Source: Fragilariopsis cylindrus CCMP1102
Lineage: Eukaryota; Bacillariophyta; Bacillariophyceae; Bacillariales; Bacillariaceae
Direction: 5' to 3'
NCBI GenBank assembly: GCA_900095095.1
Contig: FMBT01000305.1
Span: 124,001-188,000, forward strand
Length of the DNA stretch: 64,000 nt
Of the stretch, positions 34,161-44,700 are shown in pieces. The notes beneath the pieces were generated by a model that saw nothing but the letters and a program-made list of their open reading frames with translations, searched no databases and was not told where the DNA came from. Position 1 is the stretch's first letter. Every line of letters starts with the position of its first letter. Both the position numbers and the translations under genes were made by a program.

Positions 34161-34944
34161 AGTACGATACGTAGTGATCAACAAATACTTGTACTGAGGT
34201 TAGATAATCTTCTATTCTTAGTTGTAGGTTATAGAAATTACTAGAACATCGTCTTTCGAGTAAAGTCACCTTTAATATGAGGGAAAGGACTAGAATGGAT
34301 TAGTGCGGGTGCAACCAGGAAAACGTTTTAAGATAACATAAATCAACTAATATCATCTAGTTATTGTTTGTTACCATGATCTTCTTGATTTTTAGAGTGG
34401 AAATGATTAAAAGTGTACATATTATTTTGTGACTGCTTTTGCAGGAGTGGCAAAGATTGGAGCACCTTTTTTTACATCCTTTTTTCTCAGTTCTGTGATC
34501 AACCATACATACATTCATCCCATCTTGTGGGGATTTAGGCTAGTTTTATTCTAGCTAACAAGCTACACTTGTACATACAAGATGTTGATTATAAATAATG
34601 CAGGATTAGAAAATTAAGTATATTTGGTGCGTGCGTACGTCGTACGTTTTGAATATGGGACGCAAGAGATTGAAGACGATGTGAAAAAAATTACCTCCTC
34701 ACTTTTTACGGCATGATCAGACTTTTGACAAAAATATTCTATGAAAGCAACATCATCACACCTTCTCATCTCTCTCGCCTTTTCGCTCGTCAAACGGGAG
34801 ATAAAATAACCCATAGAAATAAGATAATATAACTCTTGCACCGACTTCTCTTAGTTTGCCCATCTGTGAAGCAATTTGAAAAGCCAGGAAGAGTAAATCG
34901 ACTAGCAATTAATTAAGAAAGGACAAAAAAAAATTTAATTTAAA
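34161..34944. other. Intergenic region
   Basis: About 780 bases between two plus-strand genes. AT-rich with a palindromic CGTACGTCGTACG near 34634. No gene supported. Confidence 0.45.
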
Positions 34945-36077
34945 ATGGGACAACAAAGTAATATTAGCAGCGATCGCACGCAACGCAGGTTGAACCCAGT
35001 ATTTATAAAAAGAGAACGGTGGAGGCACTGAAACAATTATTTTGTGGGGGTATTGCTGGTTCTGTTGCCAAAACAGTAACAGCTCCCTTAAGCCGTTTGA
35101 CAATTCTCTTTCAGGTACATTCTATGGTGACAACACGATCGGATCGTCCCAAATTTTCTATGACTCTTGGAGGAGGCATGTCGAAGATCATTGAACGGGG
35201 TGGAATAAGATCAATGTGGAGAGGAAATATGACATCAGTGTTGCATCGATTTCCATATTCTGCTATAAATTTCTTCGTGTATGAAAATATATTAGATGAG
35301 TTGACAGGTATGAGAGCTGATCATAAAGAAAAGACTGAAACGGTAACAACCTTAACTCGTAGAATGACACATCGGGTTGTTGGTAAAGACGAGACAAATA
35401 TAAATAATCGTAACAGTGTTAAGATAAAAAAGCAAAAATCAATACCAACTGAGGATACCCTTGCATCCCATAAATTTCTTGCCGGTGCGATGGCGGGTAT
35501 CTGCGCTGTATCTGCGTGTTATCCCTTGGATCTGGTCAAGACACGTCTAACAACACAATTCGAGGGGGCGGAATATTATAGCGGTATCAGAGACGCTTTT
35601 CGGAAAATTTACAAACACGAAGGTTTCATGGGGTTTTATTCTGGTATTGGTCCTACTCTGTTAGTCGCCGTTCCAAATTTTGCTATTTCTTATTCTGTGT
35701 ATGGTACTTTGAAGGAATATACACTCGATGATGACCTATTCTACAATCTTCGTAAGGTCGATGCAGAGTCAGGTGACATCAAATCGGGATTTCTTTTGAC
35801 AGTATTATGTGGTGCATGTAGTGGTTGCTTTGCCACAATCATTACATTTCCGATGGATACTATTCGAAGGAGGATGCAAATCCAAAATCTTCATGTCGAT
35901 CTTGAACATCGATTGACGTCAAGGCAACAGCTGATGCGATTGGTCAAGGATGAGGGACTGGGAAGTTTGTATAGAGGATTGAAACCTGAACTGCTGAAGG
36001 TAATACCTATGGTCAGTACTATGTTTCTGGTATATGAATCATCCAAGGATTTGTTGAATGTGGAACACAATCGATAG
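34945..36077 (+). CDS. Mitochondrial carrier (SLC25 family)
   Basis: Three Solcar repeats with signature motifs PLSRLTILFQV (repeat 1), YPLDLVKTRL (repeat 2) and FPMDTIRRRMQ (repeat 3), each followed by a second half ending near ...GFYSGIGPTL and GSLYRGLKPEL. The TAPLSRLTILFQ form of the first repeat is typical of the CoA/adenine-nucleotide transporting group (Leu5/SLC25A42-like), but substrate is not settled. The matrix loop after repeat 1 is longer than usual and charged. Start at ATG 34945 (MGQQSNISSDR), reached by a one-base break near 35003 in an A run; without it translation could only start at a GTG at 35019. Confidence 0.82.
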
Positions 36078-36352
36078 AAATAATAATTTCTTAAAAAACA
36101 GTTTTTGCAATATTTAAAATTTTATTCTCTCTGAGCGAGGGACTGCGTGATTGCAGCTCTTATATAGACATCAATTACAGTTATATGGGCCATCTAGCAA
36201 TTGGCTCTCTTGTCTCTACGCTACTTTTTAGACTAAAACTAAATGTTTATTCAACCTCGTCACGAGTGTAATTACGCATGTGCCTATTCTATCAGTGTAA
36301 GATCATAATTATCATGGGAAATAAAATAATGTAAATGAAAGTATATGCTAAT

Positions 36353-37694
36353 CTATAAGGTCGCAACGTAATCATCCCTCAGTACCTTTCTCATAACTTT
36401 GTTAGTAGCAGTCCTTGGCAACGATTCTTTAAGAACGAGATCACTGATTCCAAAAAGAGGATTCAATTTTGTCTTGATAGATTTTTGCATGGCAGTCTTG
36501 AGAAAATCCTTGTCGACCCCAGAGTTATTGGTATCAGAACCTTTTTCCAAAACAACGCATATCACTAATTTTGATGGTCCTCCGTTTGGTCCATTCACAG
36601 CAATAGCTGCAGTTTCCTGAACGTTTTCAACAAGATTGCAAACATTTTCGATCTCTATGCTACCGATTTTTATACCTAGGAAAAGGAAAGATACGACAGT
36701 ATAAGGTAAGTGAAAGTTACAAAAAGATAAGAGAAAAATCAATCCTATATCATGCAAAGATCAATTCTCCTTACCTCCAATATTCATCGTGTCGTCGGAA
36801 CGGCCAAGAGCACGAAAATACGGGGTTGTTGAACTATGATTGTCTTCTGAAAGATGGGTCGAGCTCCGCACAAACTCAACTTCATCCCCGTGTCTTCTGA
36901 GTAATTCTCCATCCGGTCCACAGGGCATTCCCTCGAAGTATACAGAAAAGTGGTCCTTGTTCAGGAGTGTAGTACTAAGACCAACACTGGGCGGGGCGAT
37001 GACTAACTCTCCATTATTCGATCCATCCATGCCCTCCTCAAATGCGCTACCTTCAACAAGCTTATCTTCTATATCCTGTAAGAAAAACTTAGATCCTAGA
37101 ACAGGTGAAGAAAACATCGCAGGTACATTGTCCTGAATCATTGTAGAAGACAGGAACGAACCACCGATTTCGGTACCTGAAAATAACCAAGTAAAAATTT
37201 TAAATTGGAAATTAGTTACATAAGCTACTATCACGTACGCACAGATAGTAAATATGTTTGCTTTAAAAGAAATTACGAACCTCCACAATAATCAATGACT
37301 GGAGCGTATCCTGTTACCCTCGACATTAGCCAAAGAGATGATAAGGGATCACTAGCTTCTCCCGTCGAGCTAAATCTTCGAATTTTACTCCAATCGCAAT
37401 TCTCGACTGCATTACTCCCTTTCCATGACTTGACAAGAGACGGAATGACTCCAAGCATTGATATTTCTGCCTCGTCTATAAACTCACAAAACGATTCTGT
37501 GGAAGCAATACCGTTAAAGAGACCAATAGTAGCACCGTTGATGAGTTGAAATAACAGCCACGGTCCCATCATCCAACCAATATTCGTAGGCCATGCTACT
37601 CGATCTCCAATCTGGATATCTTGATGATAATAACCATCGATAGCACACTTTTAAAGGAAGGATTTGTGCTAATGAGGAATAATGATTCGAGAAC

Positions 37695-37725
<31 letters not shown>

Positions 37726-38995
37726 CAAAGATTGACTCGCATACCTTGATTGGGGTGCTATGAGAAAAAACTATAGCCTTAGGCTCCCAGTTGTACCGCT
37801 GCTAAATATGATGTTACATGGCTCCATAGCATTTCGTTTTACGCTTGCATATTCTTCACTACAATGATTTAACAACTCGTACCAGCTGATATCCTGATCG
37901 TTTCGCATAGAAGAAATAATAGATTCGTGTAAAGGAATTTGATTTCCATGACTATTTTTGTCGGTCCATGTCGAGCCATTCTGATCTTTCAATACGTCTG
38001 GGTAGGAATTTGCATGAAGCATTCCAGGAAGTACAACAATCTTCATAGAGGATTCCAATGATGAATCATCACCCATCGTCTCTCGATGAGATTTTGAACT
38101 ATTTGATCGGCGTCTTTAACTCTCTCAAATAAGGGTAGGAACTTTGCACCACGGAAAAGAACATCCTGTGTAAATATAGCTTTGGCATTACTTATTCTGC
38201 ATCTGGTAGCAATTTCATCTGACGAAAATGAATCTGCAATTGAAACGACAACACATCCCGCCTTAACATTCCGAGATAGACTGCAATGGATTCTGGTGTC
38301 ATCGGCATACAAACTGCCACTGCCTCACCTGGTTTCAGATTAAATTTGTCAGTTATCCCATTAGCAATTTGATTGGAGAGACAATCGAGTGTTTTGAATG
38401 ACATTTCTCGGAGGCTCCTTCCATCAGTTTCCATACTATATAGCAGGGCAGGTTGAAGCGGATCTCTCTTGTTAAAGCACGAATCACTTATATTTAGTCG
38501 TCCTTCGGGGAAGTACGTAACATTAGCTGTTCCACCACCAGCAGTCATATCAAAAGCTCCAGTGGGTTCCTTCTCCCATTCTATATTAATATTCTTTGCA
38601 CTTTCCATCCAAAAATCGTCACGAGAATCTGCATCGACTGACCACTTATAGAATTGTTGATAATTAGAAAAATCTTTTTTCATCATCATTTTAAATATAT
38701 TAGTCTTCTCGACAACATCCTTCGAAGGGAACCATGCTGGTCTTATATCAGCATCAATCCCATCGTACACCTCTTCGTAGGCTGTTTTATGAACTTCGAA
38801 GGGCAAAGAGGGAGACAATAATTCATTCGAAAGTATCTTCCATATATGACTAGCAGATGCGTTAGCTCCTGCTGCTAATTTAGCTGTCGATACAAGTTCA
38901 GTAGCAGTTTTACTACTACTACTACTACTACTGCTAATGCTGCTAATGCTGCTGCTGAATGACCTTTTGAAAATCTTCAAACCAAATGATGACAT
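36353..38995 (-). CDS. Acyl-activating enzyme (AAE17/18-like acyl-CoA synthetase)
   Basis: ANL-superfamily ligase forming an acyl-CoA through an acyl-AMP. Four exons with clean GT-AG junctions: 38995-37745, 37647-37281, 37176-36775 and 36675-36353 (introns 97, 104 and 99 nt). AMP-binding motif FSSGTTGS is followed by PKA-type residues after a one-base restoration near 37784; YCGG|TEIGG spans an intron; [21 protein letters not shown] covers the hinge. The catalytic lysine region is [14 protein letters not shown]. The layout resembles plant peroxisomal AAE17/AAE18. The C terminus YVATL is not a peroxisomal PTS1, and the Ser-rich N terminus with Arg could be mitochondrial. Two more breaks occur near 38262 and 38100. 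Substrate unknown. Confidence 0.8.
37696..37724 (+). repeat. (AC)n microsatellite in intron
   Basis: A run of about fourteen AC dinucleotides in intron 1 of the acyl-activating enzyme gene. Confidence 0.9.
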
Positions 38996-39604
38996 GCTAG
39001 CCTAGCTTGCTACGACAAGAGGTATAAAAAAAATGCAGATCTTTCACCTTGCCTTCGCACCTGGCAAAAAATTGATGGAACGCTTGTTGCCGAATGAATG
39101 CTAATGGATGGATACGAAACGAACGAACGAACGAACACTCCACTGACGTAATGTTGATAGTTCTTTTGTTTCGTACTTTATAAGAGACCTTTCAATAAAC
39201 AAATACTTGTAATAAGCAAATGCAGTCAAAGGGAAAGTCTTCCTCTTCGGCTATGGCTAACGTTAACGTTTGTAGGTTCCAGATTTATTTGATGTACTGA
39301 TAGTGCTCGTAACTTGTAATACCTGGTAAGGTAAAACCTAAAAGATCTTAATCTCCTGGGCCGGGCCTTCCGAATGAAGATTCATTCGGAAGTCGAGTCG
39401 TTGTTGTTGGTCGCGCCAAATTAAAATCAACCTGAGGGATTTCAGATTGCTCATCAGGACCATGATGTGTTCAAGAGTTAACCACCCACACCACGTTACT
39501 TTTAATTACAAAACGATGTTATCTTTCATTGAGGAAGAATAGTTTGGTAAGTAAAGAGGAAGCATCAGACGTTAGACACGAGAGGAAAGGAAAGGAAAAG
39601 AAAG
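38996..39604. other. Divergent intergenic region
   Basis: About 600 bases between the acyl-activating enzyme and the ankyrin locus. Contains a GAAC tandem run (about 39117-39136). No gene seen. Confidence 0.45.
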
Positions 39605-40521
39605 ATGAGCATCTGTGACAGCGATTACAGCGACTATACAGCGACGATTATGGATATGATCCAGCTGAACACATGGCGAATGATCCAGTCGACTTCCAAA
39701 TGAACGGTTTTGCTGGAGCTGGATACGATACATCGCATGTAGAAAACCGAGGGTAAACATTCAGCGCTATAGAACGCTGCTGAGGCTGGTAATCTTGAAA
39801 AAGTACGAGAGCTAATTTCTTTAACTAACGTCACAACGGAGGAAAAAGGCACCGATAGCCCCCCGAAAGCAAAAAGCAGCAATAATAAGAGCAGTAATAA
39901 TGAAAGGTCGAAAACAAGTGATAGGAAATTAGAATTTATAAATCTTGCACGTCGATAGACAGAAGTCGACTATAAGGCTAGCGGCTTCACGAAGTAATAC
40001 GAATGGTACGATCGTACACCATTAATGATTAGATTGTGAGATTGTTGTTGGAGGAGGGTGCAGATCCTACATTACGTGCTTGTGTTGGCTACTGCGAAGA
40101 TTATCATACGACAGCAGAGGAAGACGCTGCACGCACATCCAACAAAGATAAAAAAGAAAAGATGAAAGCAATGATTGCAATAGCATTGAAGTACCATACT
40201 TATACGAATGACAAACATGCACAATATAATGGTGAGCGTGCATCTAGTCTCCCTAATAACATGGTCGAGATGTTACAAGAAGTGAGAAAATATGGAAAGT
40301 TGGATGAAGTATCCCTAATTATCCTAAGAGAAGGACTGATGGCATTTTTGTTATGCAAAAAAAAGGTCGGTGATGCCATCGTTAAAAACGAAGACGGCGA
40401 TAAGGACGAGGAGAAAGCTTCCGCAACATCAGCATCAACCGTCGATGAAGCTGATGCTGCTACTATTAGTGTTGACAATGCTAACGATGAAGAAGCAAGC
40501 TTCCAAAGGCAGATGGAGTAA
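39605..40521 (+). pseudogene. Ankyrin-repeat gene, apparently decayed
   Basis: Ankyrin-type segments are visible in several frames: ENAAEAGNLEKVRELIS-like sequence near 39770-39820, YEWYDRTPLMI near 40000-40030, and RLLLEEGADPTLRACVGYCE from 40036. Between them lie in-frame stops (TAA near 39752, TAG near 39956, TAA near 39994, TGA near 40037), some explicable only by base substitution, and about 15-20 bases are missing where the middle of an ankyrin repeat (between TPLMI and RLLLEEGADP) should be. The 3' part (40036-40521) is open for 161 codons with an acidic/alanine-rich tail. The evidence favours a pseudogene, but heavy local sequence error or an expressed 3' fragment remains possible. 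Confidence 0.55.
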
Positions 40522-40824
40522 TAATAAGTGGTAGATGTACTATGTATTACAATAGCAAGCATTCTCTACAACCGCAATAACTTTTGAAGTTCGTTATTGC
40601 TTATATTGTACCATTTAATTGGTATACCAAGAAACAAGTTGGCAAGTTTCAGAGATCATTGAAACACACCATCGCATTCACACATATTTTCATATGATAC
40701 AACTTACTTAATCAATAAATTTTATAATAAATGCACGTTCTAAATAATTTAAAAAAACCAATTTAAAAAAATGATTTCTATTTGACGACATACTATATAT
40801 ATTTATATATGGGCTACTTGTTGC
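40522..40824. other. Convergent intergenic region
   Basis: About 300 AT-rich bases between the convergent ankyrin locus and the acidic membrane protein gene. AATAAA-like sequences near 40713-40732. Nothing else seen. Confidence 0.45.
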
Positions 40825-41223
40825 TTAACTCGTCTTCGAACTAACTTTTCTATTACGATTCCGAACCACCAACAGATATAAAACACCGATGAATGCCAAG
40901 AAAAATCCAACATTTGTTGTTGTGAAGATACTACTAGTAGTTTCTTTTTTGTGTCCACCAACATTACGCATTGTATGTTGTTGCTGTGCCTGTTGAACAT
41001 GCACTTTTTGGTCACCATTATTACCTTCGCCACCACTGCCAGTATTGTCATCATCATCGTCATCATCGTCGTCGTCATCATCCTCATCCTTATGATCAGC
41101 AACTTTATTATCTTCGCCACCATTGGCGGTATTGTCGTCATCGTCATCATCATCGTCGTCGTCGTCTTTATTGGTGTTGATCTTTTGATCATCATCATCA
41201 TCATCGCGCTCGGAATCTCCCAT
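40825..41223 (-). CDS. Acidic single-pass membrane protein, unknown
   Basis: A 132-residue protein with two poly-aspartate tracts coded by GAT/GAC repeats, separated by the near-duplicate NTANGGEDNK and NTGSGGEGNN. Near the C terminus is one membrane segment (VGFFLAFIGVLYLLVV) followed by a basic tail (RNRNRK). This gives a tail-anchored layout with a highly acidic exposed part. No family recognised. The same DNA reads as hydrophobic or Met/Thr-rich ORFs in other frames, so low complexity is a caution; the presence of a TM plus positive-inside tail supports this frame. Confidence 0.5.
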   Translation of the reverse strand: MGDSERDDDDDDQKINTNKDDDDDDDDDDDNTANGGEDNKVADHKDEDDDDDDDDDDDDNTGSGGEGNNGDQKVHVQQAQQQHTMRNVGGHKKETTSSIFTTTNVGFFLAFIGVLYLLVVRNRNRKVSSKTS

Positions 41224-41793
41224 CTTTAATATATTGCTGCTATCACGTACTAGAAATTGTAGTATCTTAATGTTGCGTAGAGTCGCGTTAATCTTAAATC
41301 TTGTTCATTGTACAGGCTCACTGTAACGTTACGGTAGGCCTACCGTAATTGTGTATAGTAAAAATACAGAACAAAAAAATAGATCCTTTCGAAGGAATTG
41401 AAATACATATTATGGTTATGAGTCCAGGCAGGGTCATAATTAAAAAATCGTGGTTAAAATAATAAAATTGCCGGACCCCCCTGTGTTTAATCCCCGACAC
41501 AAAATCTCGGAGATGCATGCTTTTCAACGATAATAAACGGTCTTTTTATTAACCGACGAATCGCTCTTTTTTATTTCTTTCATTTAAGTCTTCTTGGATG
41601 TGTCGTTGAGAAAGAAAAATTGATTTACATACCTCTACAAGAATAAACAAAAAAATAAATGGAGAGGCAATTAAAAAAGCAATGGTTAAACTAGAAACAA
41701 TCGATCGGATTTAAATAGGAAAAGAGATAGAAAAATTGAAATAAAAAGAAATAGGTACAACTCAATAGCAAGTAATAGACCCCCTCTCCTATC
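41224..41793. other. Divergent intergenic region with palindrome
   Basis: About 570 bases between divergent genes. Contains a 20-base perfect palindrome at 41329-41348. Otherwise AT-rich and without a gene. Confidence 0.5.
41329..41348. promoter_or_regulatory. 20-base perfect palindrome
   Basis: TTACGGTAGGCCTACCGTAA is identical to its reverse complement. It lies about 110 bases upstream of the acidic membrane protein start and about 450 bases upstream of the IQ-protein start. A dimer-binding operator is possible; no factor is known to me. Confidence 0.4.
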
Positions 41794-44700
41794 ATGAGAG
41801 AAATTCCGTCATCAACTTCAAGTATATCACGTGATCCGGATGGTATTAATCCTCGTGATAAATATACATCACAACTAGAACCAAGTGGTGTTCGTTCCGG
41901 TGAGGTGCGTGATATTATCACTACTTCGTCGTCGTCTCCCAATAACAATAACTATAATAGCAACAATGAAGTAGTGGATGATTTTCGTGAGGAGGGTCAA
42001 ATACACATGCAAATGCAAATGATGCAGGAGGACGCCCTGATGGATAAATATGATAGTATGGATATGGATATAGATAATATTATGGATACGAAGTTTGTAG
42101 GACTTCTTCCCCTTCCTCCGCCACCAACAACACCAAAGAAGAAGAGAACTAGTAATATTCGCCGAAACAGCGGTCAATCTTCTAAATCCAATTCCAATTC
42201 ATCACCTACGTCTTCCTTGAAGGAAAATGAAGAAGCTGATGTTAGTATTCGTGGTAGTAGGAACGACAACAATGCGAATGCGAAGGGTAGTAGCAGTGAC
42301 AATGAGAATCGTAGAGTATGTGGCAATAGTAATAATAATGTTGTCTCGACGCAAAAGCAAAAACAGCAACAGCCTCTCGATAAGGTAGTTACAAAATCCC
42401 CATCAGCACTGTCGCCATCGCCGTCGTCGTCGTCATCATCATCGTCGTCGTCACCGAAAAATCGAAGCATTGTTGAAGAGAGACTCCAATTGGCATTGTC
42501 TACGTACGAAAGTGATACCCTTGTATTGGATGAGGAGGAGAATCCTTCTCCCATCAGGAACATGCCCGCATCTCCTGCACGCAACAAAAGTCCAATTCAG
42601 CAGGACAAAAAGGAAGTTATGATGGTGACAGAAGAAGGAGATAATCAGACAAAAGGAAGAAGGAGAGGTCATAAGAAAAAGCATAACAAGCGTGGATTTT
42701 TAAAGAAACTTTTTGGTGGAGGAGGAAAGAACAACACCAACCTCATCGTCAATAACAACAACTGTGATGATCATGGGTTTCCTGTTGTTTCATCATCGTC
42801 ATCCGCACAACTCAATAACAATAATACTATTGAGGGCTCTTCTTCTCTTCCATCACCTACGGACGGGGGAAATATTGCAACTAGTAGACAATCGTCACCC
42901 ACATCAACTAACTCGAAAATAGAGGAGATGATAACTAGTAGTGATATTACACAACCTGCTGATGATCATGATGATGTTGTTACAACCAATACGTTATCTT
43001 TGGATACTGAAGACAATTTGTTGAGGACGAAATGAAATATTCAATCAATAGTACTATCTCTCGAGGATCAACGACAGCTCCACCACAACTTCGATCATTA
43101 TTTTCTTATGATCCACCTGATGATGATCATGGTGATCCACCAGAAAATTCTGGTCCACCTCTTCTTTCACCAACGGCAAACAGCAGAGCAAATAATAATA
43201 GCAACAATAACAACGTGTTTTTAGAAGAAGTAGACTCTGTTGTAGCGAATGAAATTGTTCGATCTCGACTTGCGGAAGTTTATGGTGGACAAACACCAAC
43301 AACAACTACCGATATTGATGCTGATCATGAAGGTTTTGGTATTGTCAATGAGCTATCACCAAAGTCAAAACTACAAGAAGATTCTAATAGTCCTGACGTC
43401 GAGTATCAAGAGCAAAACGAAGACAATTCCAAGTTGGTAGCTCATTCGAAGTCTCATCTTCGGGTAAAAATAAATGGTGAAAATCCTTGCATGGATCCTG
43501 TAGGAGCTTCTCCCACTGTGCAAGGAAATAAGCGGGTGAATCGATTAGTCTCTGGAGATCCAGTGGGAGTGACCCCAACAGCAGGAAGAAATGTCACTGC
43601 TACTACTAGAATTACCTCATCGAATGATCCTGTTGGTGCATCACCATTTCATGCGTCAAAAAAGACAACATCAACGATCCCTTTTGATGAACCTGAATTA
43701 TTACTATATTCAACGCATGATGGCAGCAACAACAACAACACTATTATTGATCCTCCGTTGGATCACTTACCCATGGATAACGAAAGCGATGTTGGTGGGA
43801 GTTTTCTTCCTATCAATAACCTACCAATAAAAGAAGCAGAATTATCATCTTTGCTCAGCAGCACTTCTCTTACTGTAGAATCTCCGGTAGAAGATGATGA
43901 TCTCGTGGCGTCGTCGGGAAATTTTGATCCCGTAGCTCAGTCAAATAAGAAACAAGTTTCAGAGGAGGAAGCGCAACCGCAATCTCTTGAGGCTTCATCA
44001 AAGAATACCCTTTCAATGTCAACAACTAGTAAACCAACGTGTGGAGCAAGGAAAGTTTGCCTGAATGTTGAAACTGCTACTGAAAATACGACGAAGGAAC
44101 AATCGGTTCCATCGCAAATTGTGAAGAAAGATAATGGCGATAGCGCAACCACCAGTACAGAGAAGAAGAAGAAGAAGAAAGCCGACTTGAAGTCGAAAAA
44201 CTGGGCTTTAATTCAGCTTCGAATACACCTTCGGCGGCAGAGAAACCTTTGACTGTATCGGCTGCAGCTTTCACAAATGCTAAGGCACTTGCGTATCTTC
44301 ATCAATTACAAGGGGAGCCGTCCCCGAGACATAGTTGGCATTCTTCTAAGAAAGGTAATAAAGCACTTCCAGCACCCGTATATGAAAAGTCCGCCGTTCA
44401 TGCTAAATTGAAGAAGTTTAATTCAAAGAGAATGAAGAATAAGAAAAGTATTGTTGCGAAAAACAAAGGACCCTCTCCGGATGAATATAGTGCTACGAAC
44501 TCAAGGGTCGGTGAGGAGATTGTGAAAACGTTTGACAGAAGTATAGGCAATGAAGAGGACCTCCCAACGCCAAATCGTTCTCATTCAAGGGAGAGACTTG
44601 ACCTAGAACCTCCTAAAAAGAATTATGTGAACCATGATCCTAGTAAAAATTTCGCTCCATATTCAAGATTCCAAGGTCGACGTCCAAGGAAGGCGAAAAG

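Noticed and set aside
40803-41229. Met/Thr-rich and Ile-rich ORFs overlapping the acidic protein gene
   Set aside because: They arise from reading a GAT repeat in other frames; only the Asp-rich frame has a coherent membrane anchor and basic tail.
42174-42587. Minus-strand 137-codon ORF in the IQ gene
   Set aside because: Mirror of Ser/Asp microsatellite codons, no independent support.
44190-44252. IQ-like motif NWALIQLRIHLRRQRNL at the end of the middle IQ-gene frame
   Set aside because: It appears only in the frame that runs into a stop. Adding one base gives the open continuing frame, so the resemblance to an IQ motif is probably chance.
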